Origin: Anaerolineaceae bacterium
GTDB lineage: Bacteria; Chloroflexota; Anaerolineae; Anaerolineales; Anaerolineaceae
NCBI GenBank assembly: GCA_018056725.1
Contig: JAGPFF010000008.1
Location: forward strand, 1-62,961
Reading direction: 5' to 3'
Length of the DNA: 62,961 bases
Below are positions 9,349-18,253 of the stretch, one piece after another (position 1 is the first letter of the stretch; each line of letters opens with the position of its first letter). The position numbers were made by a program, and so were the translations under genes. The notes under the pieces are model-generated. The model saw only the letters and a program-made list of their open reading frames with translations. It was not told where the DNA came from and ran no database searches.

Positions 9349-10494
9349 TTAAGGCGTGGGTGTCGCCGCCGCAGTGGTACCCGACCATCCAAAGACACGG
9401 TAAGCGCTGACCGTTCCATGTACTGTGTATTCTGGCTGACCATCCGCAGTAGTGCCGCTCTGACGAACTGCCACCACTGACCACCGGAAAATGTGGAAAG
9501 TGTTGTCCAGCGGACGCAGGGTGGTTGGCACCGTGAATTTTGTATCCCGTGTATATTCGACAATCCTTTTTGAGCCGCTTGTAACGTCTTCTACCGTCAC
9601 GGCATAAGCTTCAGTTTCGAGCAGCGTGCCAACGGATGACCACTGGAGAACAATCGTATCATTTACATTCGTATACACAGCTCCATCCGATGGCAGGAGC
9701 AAACTGGCTGCTGGATAGGGAGGTAAGAGCGTAGCGGTCGGAGTAGGACCTTGGGTGGGCATCCTTTCACATAGAGGTAGGTTAAGGAACATCCCTGGCC
9801 AGACAATATCATTAGGAAGACCATTCCATGTTTTGATTGTCTCAATGCTGATATTGTAATTAGCGGAGATGGAACTGAGCGTGTCATTTTCCGTAACCTG
9901 GTAGGGGAGGGTTCCGCAAGCTTGCTGAGTGGCTTCTGCGGCACTCAAAGTGGCGGTGGGAAGTGCTGTGGGGGTTGGAGTCGGATACGGAATCAACAGT
10001 TTTGTTCCCGGATAGAGAGTTCCGCAATCCGGAGGCAGGTTGTTTAAGTCGGCAATACTCTGGATGGAAATCCCGTACGTCAATGCGATGGAACTGCACA
10101 GATCACCCTCTTTGATAATATACTCTCGGGGGGGTTGTGGCGTGGCAGTGGGTGCGAGGGTTGGCTCAAGGGTGGCTGTGGGGGTCAATGTGATGGTAGG
10201 AGTAATCGTTTGCGTGGGGGTTTCCGTAGGGGTGGTTACCCGACCGGTTGATTGTAAAACGACAAAGATCAACGCTGCGCCAAGCCCGAGGATCAAAACA
10301 ATCAAACCAATAGCAGCTGGCAGACTAACCTTCAATTCGGGCAACTTGGGGGCTTGTACCGGGCTTGTCTCCTGTTTTTTGGGAGAAGTCGCAAAAGTGC
10401 GACCGCAAACCAGACAGCGGGTTGCATTTTCGCTCAACCGCGTCCCACAGGTTGGGCATGTTTTTGGTGTCGATGAGGTAGATTCAGGTGTCAT
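9349..10494 (-). CDS. LysM-repeat membrane protein with N-terminal zinc ribbon
   Basis: The start is taken at ATG 10494, preceded by GAAAGAAGA; an in-frame TTG at 10509 has no ribosome site. In order: a zinc ribbon (CPTC at 13-16, CLVC at 27-30), a transmembrane helix at about 58-80, a Thr/Pro-rich linker, LysM 1 (about 128-172, from YIIKEGDLCSSIALTYG), a second Thr/Pro linker, LysM 2 (about 200-245, from YQVTENDTLSSISANYN), and a C-terminal beta-rich region of about 110 residues. The topology puts the zinc ribbon in the cytoplasm and the LysM domains outside, where they would bind peptidoglycan-like glycans. The four-residue repeats of the linkers have no known catalytic role. Confidence 0.85.
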   Translation of the reverse strand: MTPESTSSTPKTCPTCGTRLSENATRCLVCGRTFATSPKKQETSPVQAPKLPELKVSLPAAIGLIVLILGLGAALIFVVLQSTGRVTTPTETPTQTITPTITLTPTATLEPTLAPTATPQPPREYIIKEGDLCSSIALTYGISIQSIADLNNLPPDCGTLYPGTKLLIPYPTPTPTALPTATLSAAEATQQACGTLPYQVTENDTLSSISANYNISIETIKTWNGLPNDIVWPGMFLNLPLCERMPTQGPTPTATLLPPYPAASLLLPSDGAVYTNVNDTIVLQWSSVGTLLETEAYAVTVEDVTSGSKRIVEYTRDTKFTVPTTLRPLDNTFHIFRWSVVAVRQSGTTADGQPEYTVHGTVSAYRVFGWSGTTAAATPTP

Positions 10495-10595
10495 GGTATC
10501 TTCTTTCAATGATTTGTTGAATGCGGATTATAACATCTGCATCCAGCGTGGTTTCCTTCGTTAGTTGATGGAATAGTGTGTTATTCTAAACTGAA

Positions 10596-11807
10596 ATGGT
10601 TGAAACGAGTCTTTATATTCATATACCGTTTTGTCGCCGCAGGTGCGGTTATTGTGATTTTAACACATTTGAAGGCATGAATTCTTATCTGCCAGATTAT
10701 GTCAAGGCATTGGGGAAGGAGATCGATTTCGTGCTAGGGCAGGTGCCGGAAAATTTATCCGTTGCCACGATCTATTTTGGTGGTGGGACCCCTTCTTTGC
10801 TCAAGAAGGATCATTTTGAACAAATATTTTGGCACATCAGGCAACACGTTTTGATCTCTTCCAATGCGGAAATTTCACTCGAAGCTAATCCTGAAACTGT
10901 AACTCCCCAATCCATCCTGGACTTGCGAAACGTCGGCTTTAATCGAATCAGTTTTGGCATGCAATCAGCTGCTTCGCAAGACCTGCGCATCTTGGACAGA
11001 CAGCATTCGAATTTATCTGTGGAAAATGCGGTGTATTGGAGCCAGCAAGCTGGTTTTGATCAAATCAATCTGGATTTGATTTTTGGCATCCCCGGTCAAA
11101 CTCTGAAAAGCTGGGAAACGACCTTGCAATTTGCTCTGGGGCTTGGGGTCAGCCATATTTCTCTCTATTCACTCATCCTTGAAGAGGGAACCAGATTAAA
11201 GCAATGGGTGGATCATGGTACGGTGGTGCAGCCAGATGATGACCTGGCAGGCGAGATGTATGAAACAGCGATCACCATGATGGAAGAGGCAGGCTTTGTC
11301 CAGTATGAAATTTCAAACTGGGCAAAATCCCCTGAACATCAATGCAGACATAATCTACAATACTGGCATTATTTGCCTTATTTGGGTTTTGGAGCTGGAG
11401 CGGTCAGTTTCTGGAAAAATATCCGGGCTGAAAATATTCACCTGATTCCGGATTACATTGCGAGCATGAACCAGATGGATAGCCAATCGGTTTTTCCTAT
11501 CAGTGCCGCGAATTTACATTTTATATCAATGGTTGAATGGGAACTGATCCAGGAACACTTGATGGTTTCACTGCGACTGACCAGTGAGGGGGTTTTACTG
11601 GATGAGTTTGAAAAAAGACATGGAATCAAGGTCGAGGAAATATTTGATAAACAAATCCAGAAACTTAAACGACAAGGGCTGATTGAAATAGATCCACAAG
11701 AACGACGGATGAAGCTCACCCGGCGAGGCAGGTTGTTTGGTAACCGGGTCTTCTCCGAGTTTATCGGGAATCCTCCACCAAAAAATCTACAAAATTTGAC
11801 GACTTAG
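10596..11807 (+). CDS. hemW: Radical SAM heme chaperone HemW
   Basis: The 403-residue protein opens with YIHIPFCRRRCGYCDF, whose CxxxCxxC binds the radical-SAM 4Fe-4S cluster, followed by FGGGTPSLL (SAM-binding GGE-equivalent) and EANPETVTPQ. It has the compact HemW length and C-terminal HemN-type domain (GLIEIDPQERRMKLTRRGRLFGN), and lacks the longer N-terminal extension of coproporphyrinogen dehydrogenase HemN. HemW delivers heme to membrane respiratory proteins. A TATTCT at 10582-10587 lies only 8 bases before the ATG and no ribosome site is visible. Its end overlaps the convergent L,D-transpeptidase gene by 4 bases. Confidence 0.9.
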   Translation: MVETSLYIHIPFCRRRCGYCDFNTFEGMNSYLPDYVKALGKEIDFVLGQVPENLSVATIYFGGGTPSLLKKDHFEQIFWHIRQHVLISSNAEISLEANPETVTPQSILDLRNVGFNRISFGMQSAASQDLRILDRQHSNLSVENAVYWSQQAGFDQINLDLIFGIPGQTLKSWETTLQFALGLGVSHISLYSLILEEGTRLKQWVDHGTVVQPDDDLAGEMYETAITMMEEAGFVQYEISNWAKSPEHQCRHNLQYWHYLPYLGFGAGAVSFWKNIRAENIHLIPDYIASMNQMDSQSVFPISAANLHFISMVEWELIQEHLMVSLRLTSEGVLLDEFEKRHGIKVEEIFDKQIQKLKRQGLIEIDPQERRMKLTRRGRLFGNRVFSEFIGNPPPKNLQNLTT

Positions 11808-12850
11808 AAAACCTTTACCTGGGTGCCATAACCGATACTGGTAATTTTAGAAATATCTCCAGGTGGTGTGACCCAGCGATACAGCCAGCGGGCTTCTTCC
11901 GTTTTCATGTTGATACAACCATGGCTCATGGGCATGCCATAATTCTGATGCCAGTAAGTACCATGGAATGCTATGCCGTTCTCCGGTTCGAAGAAGGATA
12001 CCCAGGGGACACCCGGAAGAATATAGGCGTTATAATCGTCGGTCAATTCCGCGCCGCCCATATGCTTGGAGGGCATCTTGGTCTGCACATGAAACAGCCC
12101 GGTGGGAGTATTCCAGGGGATCTCGTTCGGCGGGCTGTAATCCAGACCCGAAGAGATTTTCGTTTTCAAAACGACACGACCCTCTTCATAAGCGGTCAAT
12201 TCCTGCAGGTCAAGAGAAACTTCAATGAACTTCTGTTCCGGTTTCACATCGGGTGAAATAGGCGTGGTTTCTTCGGGTGGAATTAAACGGGCATGCTTTA
12301 CCGGAATATAGTAATTCAGGTTATCCATTTGAATTAATTCATCCACGATTCTGTACCATGGTTCGCCATCCGGTCCAGTGACAATTTCTTTCGCCCAGTG
12401 AACCGTGCTGTAATAGAGCCGGTAGAGGGGTGTCCATTCGCCAGCTTTTCGTTGTAAGTAACTAAGCGTATATGGAACGGTTATCTCAATGAGGTGAAGC
12501 CCGGCTTTAAAATCACCCGGTACCTCATTCAGTTTTACATGCACTCTTTGCATGTGGGCGCAATGAATGTAGCCACCCCAAACTCGGTACCATAACGGAT
12601 TGTACTTTGGACTCTTATCGGATATGACCTCATAATAAACATTGACAATCTCATCACGGTAGCGTTGAAATTTGATCGCACTGGCATCATCGGGTTGGCT
12701 GTAGACGCTGACAGAGTCGGTGCAAACCCGAGCCAACTGGTCATTATCAGCGAGTTCACCAAAATTATAGACAGGTCGAAATGCCAGCGTTGTCAACCCC
12801 AGGGCACTCAGGCGTAGAAAATCACGACGGGTCAATTTTTTTATGTTCAT
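11804..12850 (-). CDS. Tat-exported L,D-transpeptidase (YkuD family)
   Basis: The 348-residue protein begins with a twin-arginine signal, LTRRDFLRLSALGLTTLAF, so it is exported folded. The C-terminal YkuD domain has the catalytic motif in GMPMSHGCINMKTEEA (SHGCxN, catalytic Cys about residue 308) and the upstream His in IAFHGTYWH. The family makes 3-3 cross-links in peptidoglycan or attaches proteins to it. The central region (about 60-190) contains repeated SH3-like WYRV segments. It lies 33 bases downstream of recJ and could be read from that operon, but a TATAAT at 12863-12858 sits directly in front of its ATG. Confidence 0.9.
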   Translation of the reverse strand: MNIKKLTRRDFLRLSALGLTTLAFRPVYNFGELADNDQLARVCTDSVSVYSQPDDASAIKFQRYRDEIVNVYYEVISDKSPKYNPLWYRVWGGYIHCAHMQRVHVKLNEVPGDFKAGLHLIEITVPYTLSYLQRKAGEWTPLYRLYYSTVHWAKEIVTGPDGEPWYRIVDELIQMDNLNYYIPVKHARLIPPEETTPISPDVKPEQKFIEVSLDLQELTAYEEGRVVLKTKISSGLDYSPPNEIPWNTPTGLFHVQTKMPSKHMGGAELTDDYNAYILPGVPWVSFFEPENGIAFHGTYWHQNYGMPMSHGCINMKTEEARWLYRWVTPPGDISKITSIGYGTQVKVF

Positions 12851-12883
12851 GGCAAAAATTATAACAATGAAATAAGAGGAAAA

Positions 12884-15214
12884 CTATCCAGGTTTGGAGG
12901 TGAGTTTGTCAAGGTCAACCCGTTGCAGATAACGCTCAAATGAGACGATTTCAGCAAAGGAGAGCCTCATTCCTTCTTCAAGCTGGGCTGCCTCAACTGG
13001 ATTGGGAATGCCTTTAGAACGGATTTCCATTTCTTCATCGCCGCGATTTAAGAGCTGTATTTTTCCTTTGCTGGCAATCCAGCGCAACGCCAGATCAACC
13101 AGAGCGGGAGTGGTGGCGGTCTTTACTACCAATTCAGCAGGTCGAATCACGGGCATCTCCAAACGGAGTGCGTTCCTTACTTCATTCGTGATCGTTTGCA
13201 GAAAGACACGGGGTTGATGCTCGGCAGGAGTATTGAAGAACCAGAAGATTTCCACTGGATGGACGCGATCCAGAACTGTCCACAGGACCTGCAGGTTTGG
13301 TGGAGTCGACCATACAACCAATGACTTCCCGGGTTGTAAGTGGAAACGGTCAGCGCCTTTAATTGGGACATTCCCTGAACCTTCCTGCCAAACCTGAACA
13401 GCCGATTTCGCCTGAATTTCCCGCAAGAGGTTCTCCGGTGAGTCAGCGCCTCGGTAATCGTGATGGGTCAACTTCGGACTCGCGGCTTCAATTTCAATTG
13501 TCTTGGGTTCTGGGGATTGTTGAAAATCCACCCACTCGAAGGTGATCTGTTCTTCGCCGCGATAGCTGGTGGAGCGGGGGGTGTAGGCAAGATCGAAGCG
13601 GGTTTCTGGTAACACCATGCCGTTGCCATTCCACCACATGATCCTGCTCTCATTCCCATCCACATCTTCTACATCCAAGAGCAAATGTTCTCCAAGCTTG
13701 CCCACCGCCCGCGAGCTGATTACCTTCAGGTTTTCAGCGCAAAAAACGAGTGGAGGGTTTCCGGGACCAAAAGGAGCCAGACTCTCCAGTGAACGTACAA
13801 AATCAGGTGTCATCTGATGGAGCGGTAAATTCTGGTCGATGATGAGGGGAGGAGCTGTTAGATGATTCCCTGATTGTCCTGATAGGAATTGATCAAGACC
13901 GCGTTGTAAGGCGGTAAGGTTTTCCGCATTAATGGACATGCCGGCAGCCATGGGATGACCGCCAAACGAAAGCAGGCAGGCACTGTTTTCGCGCAAAGCG
14001 GAGGTGATGTCCACCTGCTCAATCGATCGGGCAGAACCTCTCAGGGATTGATCTGTTGGTCCGGCAAACAGGATAACCGGGCGATGAAAAATCTCTACCA
14101 GGCGGCTGGCGACGATGCCAACTACTCCTGCCGGCCATTCAGGGTGGTGAAGAATTAAAACGGTATGGTCAAGTGTGGAAGGATTCTGCTCGATCAGCGA
14201 TAAAGCCCCCTTGAATACCTGATCGGTGAGGATTTTACGTTTTGCATTCAATCCCTCAATCTGGTTCACCATGATTGCGATTTCTTCCTGCCGTTCAGAA
14301 AGGAGAAAACGAATTACTGGATTTGCATCCGAAAGGCGACCTACTGCATTCAGGCGAGGAGCCAGGGCAAAGGATACCTGCTCTTCAGAAAGGGTATTCG
14401 GGTTGACTTCGGCTGCTTCAAGCAACGCCAGCAGGGAGGGGCGGGGATGTTGCCGCATGAGTGCCAGACCAGATTGGCAAAGATAGCGTGTATCCAAGCG
14501 TAATTCTGCCAGATCCGCGATAATCCCAAGAGCCGTCAAATCATGCAAAGCACTGGGTGAAAGTCTATGATTTGCTGCCAGGGCTTCAACAAATTTCAGC
14601 GCCACCCCTGCGCCAGGCAAGGAGGAGAGCCCATGCTCCGGCGGCAACCTGCGGGGATTGATGAGCGCGTACGCCTGCGGCAGGGTTTCTCCCAGTAAAT
14701 GATGATCGGTGACCACAACGTCAATGCCATGGGATTGCGCGTAGGCAATAGAGTCGTGTGCAGTGATGCCCGTATCGCAGGTGAGCAATACTTCCACACC
14801 ACTGGCAAGAAAGTCCTGCAGAGCAGGTATGCCGATACCGTGGGATTCCTTACCACGCACCGGGATATGAAAACTGACTCTGGCACCTGCCTGCCTTAAT
14901 GCAGAAACCAGAATAGCTGTTGATGTTTGTCCATCCACATCGAAATCTCCCCATACCCCGATCTGGGAATGAGAACGAATTGCCTGTTCGATGCGATCAA
15001 TTCCCTTTTCCATATCCGGCAGGTCAAAGGGAGAGGCTGGAAGATAGCGTTTAAAATCCAGGAACGCTTGAGCTGCCGTAAGATCGTTGAATCCCCGGCG
15101 CATCAGAATCTGCTTGAGGATGTCAGGGCTTGAGATGCCCTCCTGAAAGGCAACAGGGATGGGAAGGGAAGGTGGAAATAACCACTCGCGTTCAAGGTGA
15201 ATCACGGAGGTCAT
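12884..15214 (-). CDS. recJ: Single-stranded-DNA-specific exonuclease RecJ
   Basis: The 776-residue protein has the DHH-family metal motifs GDFDVDGQTS (about residue 95), LTCDTGITAHD and VVVTDHHLLGE, and the DHHA1 motif SFGGHPMAAGMS, followed by an OB-like domain and a C-terminal extension of about 200 residues (total longer than E. coli RecJ, 577). RecJ degrades single-stranded DNA 5' to 3' during recombination and repair. Its ATG overlaps the stop of the PD-(D/E)XK nuclease gene (ATGA), making it the distal member of the DNA-end-processing operon. Confidence 0.93.
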   Translation of the reverse strand: MTSVIHLEREWLFPPSLPIPVAFQEGISSPDILKQILMRRGFNDLTAAQAFLDFKRYLPASPFDLPDMEKGIDRIEQAIRSHSQIGVWGDFDVDGQTSTAILVSALRQAGARVSFHIPVRGKESHGIGIPALQDFLASGVEVLLTCDTGITAHDSIAYAQSHGIDVVVTDHHLLGETLPQAYALINPRRLPPEHGLSSLPGAGVALKFVEALAANHRLSPSALHDLTALGIIADLAELRLDTRYLCQSGLALMRQHPRPSLLALLEAAEVNPNTLSEEQVSFALAPRLNAVGRLSDANPVIRFLLSERQEEIAIMVNQIEGLNAKRKILTDQVFKGALSLIEQNPSTLDHTVLILHHPEWPAGVVGIVASRLVEIFHRPVILFAGPTDQSLRGSARSIEQVDITSALRENSACLLSFGGHPMAAGMSINAENLTALQRGLDQFLSGQSGNHLTAPPLIIDQNLPLHQMTPDFVRSLESLAPFGPGNPPLVFCAENLKVISSRAVGKLGEHLLLDVEDVDGNESRIMWWNGNGMVLPETRFDLAYTPRSTSYRGEEQITFEWVDFQQSPEPKTIEIEAASPKLTHHDYRGADSPENLLREIQAKSAVQVWQEGSGNVPIKGADRFHLQPGKSLVVWSTPPNLQVLWTVLDRVHPVEIFWFFNTPAEHQPRVFLQTITNEVRNALRLEMPVIRPAELVVKTATTPALVDLALRWIASKGKIQLLNRGDEEMEIRSKGIPNPVEAAQLEEGMRLSFAEIVSFERYLQRVDLDKLTSKPG

Positions 15215-16029
15215 GCAAAATCCTGGAAATCATCAAAATTGAGATCAAACAAGTCTTCCCCCTCCAGTGTGGAAGCCTCTTCTGAGAGTGTTCCAGCCTC
15301 TATTCCGCGATCACAGAGAGATCGGTAGCGGCAATAGCGGCATTTTTTCTCCTCGCTGGTTTTGAGAAAATCTTCCCTCCCGGCATTCTTGATTTGTTGC
15401 ACGATATTTGAGAGGTAGCGTTGATCCTGGCTAAACTTTTGGGGAGAATAGATAAATTGCAGCGGATTGTTTGGACTGGCGGGATACCAGTAGATCATTT
15501 CGATCTCAGGAAAGTTTTCCACTTCAGCAGAGTTTTGGGTAAGAAAAGCAGTTAGCACATAAGGGTAAACGATGGTTTGAAGTTTACGCGAAAGATTTTG
15601 ATAGGTTGGCTGAACGGCTCCTGTTTTCCAATCATATATTCGATACTGATTGTCGCCCTGAACAAGGAGCAGGTCAATTTTCGCCATAAGGCGGCTCCCT
15701 TCAAAAGGAACCGAAAACAATTTTTCAGCAAATTTTTCACCAGGCACAGTCTGAATTTTCAGATCAAGAAAGGCTTTCCACCATTCCAATAATTCTGGAA
15801 GTTCTATACTCTCTGTCAGACTTTCCGCCGGAATGCCAGCAAAGTATTGCTGTACAAGTCGATGGTAACGCTGTCCCAGTTCCATGCGCATTTCGTTGAG
15901 CAGAACTGGTTCACTCTCCACCGCCGGCCATTCAACCTGCAGGATATGCCTGAGGAGGAAGCGGTATGGGCAATCCACATAATCTTGAAGGTTTTGCTGT
16001 GAAAAGGAGAATCGTTCAGGCAGATTCAT
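15211..16029 (-). CDS. PD-(D/E)XK nuclease with Fe-S cysteine set (Cas4/AddB C-terminal type)
   Basis: I start it at ATG 16029, preceded by AAAGGA; an in-frame ATG at 16050 lacks a ribosome site. The 272-residue product carries FSQQNLQDYVDCPYRFLL with a first Cys, the nuclease core IDLLLVQGD...RIYDWKTG (Asp and D-x-K), and a C-terminal CRYCRYRSLC. One N-terminal and three C-terminal cysteines are the layout of the iron-staple found in AddB and Cas4. Its start overlaps the helicase gene stop by 14 bases. With the two upstream helicase-like genes it would complete a split AddAB-like complex. No cas genes are near, so a CRISPR role is unlikely. Confidence 0.85.
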   Translation of the reverse strand: MNLPERFSFSQQNLQDYVDCPYRFLLRHILQVEWPAVESEPVLLNEMRMELGQRYHRLVQQYFAGIPAESLTESIELPELLEWWKAFLDLKIQTVPGEKFAEKLFSVPFEGSRLMAKIDLLLVQGDNQYRIYDWKTGAVQPTYQNLSRKLQTIVYPYVLTAFLTQNSAEVENFPEIEMIYWYPASPNNPLQFIYSPQKFSQDQRYLSNIVQQIKNAGREDFLKTSEEKKCRYCRYRSLCDRGIEAGTLSEEASTLEGEDLFDLNFDDFQDFA

Positions 16030-18253
16030 CTTGTCCTTTCCAATAGGCATAGAGGGCTTCTAACGGAAGTGCCATTTGTTTATCCTTACGACTGCCTGTG
16101 TTCCAGGTGATGACCACTGATTCGCGGGCACGAGTAATTCCGACGAAAAGGAGGCGCAGACGCTCAGCGGCGTACTTCACTCTGGCGTTTAAAGTGGCTT
16201 CACCCATTGGAGCATGGATTTTCTCCACATGATCGGTCAAAAGTCCGCTCAATCGGTCCAGCGTCTCAGCATGAGGATTGAAATTATCCCGGAGGAACCA
16301 TTTTTCGCTTACATAGCTGTCAAACGGTTGAACGGAAGGAAAATCATAATTATTCACTGACATGAGGTAAACTCGATCCCATTCCAGTCCTTTAGCTTTG
16401 TGATAAGTGGAGACGAAGACTTTCCCTTTATGGGCATCCGGATCAAACCGAAGCTCCTCATCACTGAAGCCAGTGAACTTGCGAATATTACTGGAAATAT
16501 CTCTCAATTCTGATGAAAAATCAAGCAATTCGTATTCTGGATGGAGAGAGGCACTGAATTCAAGTAGAAGAGCAAATTTGTGAGCCAGGGCGAGTTCTGC
16601 CGGTGAGGTGAAGAGGTCCTGGGCAATGGTGAGCACCAGTTGATCAATGGGCAGGTCAGCGGCGAGCTGCCAGCGCATGAACTTCAAACGCAAATTCGCC
16701 AGTTGCGCCAAATGTTCGCTATTGGATTCTGGCAGGTTCAATAGTTCAGTCCAGTCAATGCCTGGCGCAGGATAAAAGAATTCCTCGAGGCGATTCAATT
16801 TGCGGAGGGCAGAATAAAGAGGAACAGAAGGTTGAGTTTTGGATGCGGTTTCCGATTGGAAATCTACAATTTCTTTGATCGCCGGGTAGAAGAACGCAGT
16901 TTGGGTTGGTTCTGCCAGGAAGTGGAGCACTTTTTCAAGTATCGCTGCAATACGGCGAGTGGATTGACTGCTTTTTAATAACTCCACCATAGGAATATTC
17001 GCGTTATGGAGGGCTTCAGCGACCTTTTCACCATACCAGCCAATCGGGCAAAGAACGGCAACCGTCTTATCTGTATGTTCCGGAAGCCAGCGTTTCAAAT
17101 TTTCTACCACCCGCGTAATTTCTTCTTCCGGCGAGCTTTTTTCCTTGCGAATGTAAATGGCGTAAGGGTGATCTTTCGGGTTTGGCTGGGGATCATCGAA
17201 GGGCGTAGGCTGGATGAGAGGGAAATCAAGGGAATCCCGGAGTTCGATGACCGGATGATCCTTCCTCGTCCACTCGATGAGCGAATTGGCAAGATGGATG
17301 ATGCTCAAATTGGAACGTCCAGAATGCGGAAGGGTTTTCCGGAGGACATCTTTTTCGTTCAGAAAGTTTTTAAGAAATTGCGGACTGGCAGTCGTAAAAG
17401 ACTCATAGATTGCTTGGTTTGTATCCCCAACCCGCACCCAGTTTCCGCGTTCTCCTACCAGGCGGCGCAGCATCTGCTCCTGCAGGCTGGAAGAATCCTG
17501 CGCTTCATCTTCAAGGATGTATGGCCAGCGGTAGCGCAATCGTTCCAGGTAGTTTGGGTCATTCTGCAAGGCTTGATCCGCAAGCCGGATGAGGTCCGCA
17601 AAGTCGAGGGCATTGCGGTAACGCAGACCACGCTGGTATTGCTGATAAACCTCAATCCCCATTTCAAGCAGGACATCCGAATATTCGTATTGGTGCATTT
17701 TCTGGATGATTTGTTCAGGTTCAGCTTGCAGGTCTTTTGCCTGCTGAATGAAATTTTGATTCAGCGAAATGATTAACTCATTCCATCCGTTTGGAGATCG
17801 TGAAAGTTGGACGGGGTCAACATCCGGTTTGAGCACATATTGGGCAATTTCAGGATGCAATCGGGCATAAGCGATGGCAATTTGCTCAATCATGCGGTTG
17901 GATTCTATCTCATCGATAATCGAGAACTGATTGGAAAGCCCAACGAGGTCAGGGCGTTCCTGAAGTATGTCATGTGCCAGTCCGTGCAAGGTGCGTACAC
18001 GGTAACCAACATTTTCCAAGAGTCCTGCTTCCTTACAAAACCCGGCGATGCGCGTAGTAAAATTATCGACTGCTGAATTAACCAGCGTAACGATCAAGAT
18101 CTCTTGATCAATGGCTAAATTTCCTCTGACAATCAATTGCGCTGCCAGGTAGGATAGCGTATGCGTCTTGCCACTACCGGGAACCGCCGAAATCCCCATT
18201 TTTCCAGAGTGATAGGCAAGAATTTCAGCCTGATTCTCACGTGGTTTAAACAT
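16016..18253 (-). CDS. UvrD/AddA-like ATP-dependent DNA helicase (SF1A)
   Basis: The start is ATG 18253, with GGGAG upstream; an extended frame to 18364 lies inside the preceding gene. The 745-residue protein has Walker A AVPGSGKTHTL (about residue 20-30), a motif II of the form ILEDEAQDSS, motif III GDTNQAIYESF, motif V VSTYHKAKGLEWDRVYL and motif VI LLFVGITRARESV, so it should be an active 3'-5' translocase. The usual UvrD motif Ia TFTNKAA is replaced by TLVNSAVDNF. It has no C-terminal nuclease, unlike AddA; the nuclease is encoded by the next gene. Overlap of 8 bases with the upstream AddB-like gene. Confidence 0.9.
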   Translation of the reverse strand: MFKPRENQAEILAYHSGKMGISAVPGSGKTHTLSYLAAQLIVRGNLAIDQEILIVTLVNSAVDNFTTRIAGFCKEAGLLENVGYRVRTLHGLAHDILQERPDLVGLSNQFSIIDEIESNRMIEQIAIAYARLHPEIAQYVLKPDVDPVQLSRSPNGWNELIISLNQNFIQQAKDLQAEPEQIIQKMHQYEYSDVLLEMGIEVYQQYQRGLRYRNALDFADLIRLADQALQNDPNYLERLRYRWPYILEDEAQDSSSLQEQMLRRLVGERGNWVRVGDTNQAIYESFTTASPQFLKNFLNEKDVLRKTLPHSGRSNLSIIHLANSLIEWTRKDHPVIELRDSLDFPLIQPTPFDDPQPNPKDHPYAIYIRKEKSSPEEEITRVVENLKRWLPEHTDKTVAVLCPIGWYGEKVAEALHNANIPMVELLKSSQSTRRIAAILEKVLHFLAEPTQTAFFYPAIKEIVDFQSETASKTQPSVPLYSALRKLNRLEEFFYPAPGIDWTELLNLPESNSEHLAQLANLRLKFMRWQLAADLPIDQLVLTIAQDLFTSPAELALAHKFALLLEFSASLHPEYELLDFSSELRDISSNIRKFTGFSDEELRFDPDAHKGKVFVSTYHKAKGLEWDRVYLMSVNNYDFPSVQPFDSYVSEKWFLRDNFNPHAETLDRLSGLLTDHVEKIHAPMGEATLNARVKYAAERLRLLFVGITRARESVVITWNTGSRKDKQMALPLEALYAYWKGQDESA

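Noticed and set aside
15211..16029. Cas4 of a CRISPR system
   Set aside because: No cas1, cas2 or repeat array in the window; the neighbours are helicases and recJ.
17006..17776. Plus-strand ORF of 256 codons
   Set aside because: Antisense shadow of the UvrD-like helicase, without domain or ribosome site.
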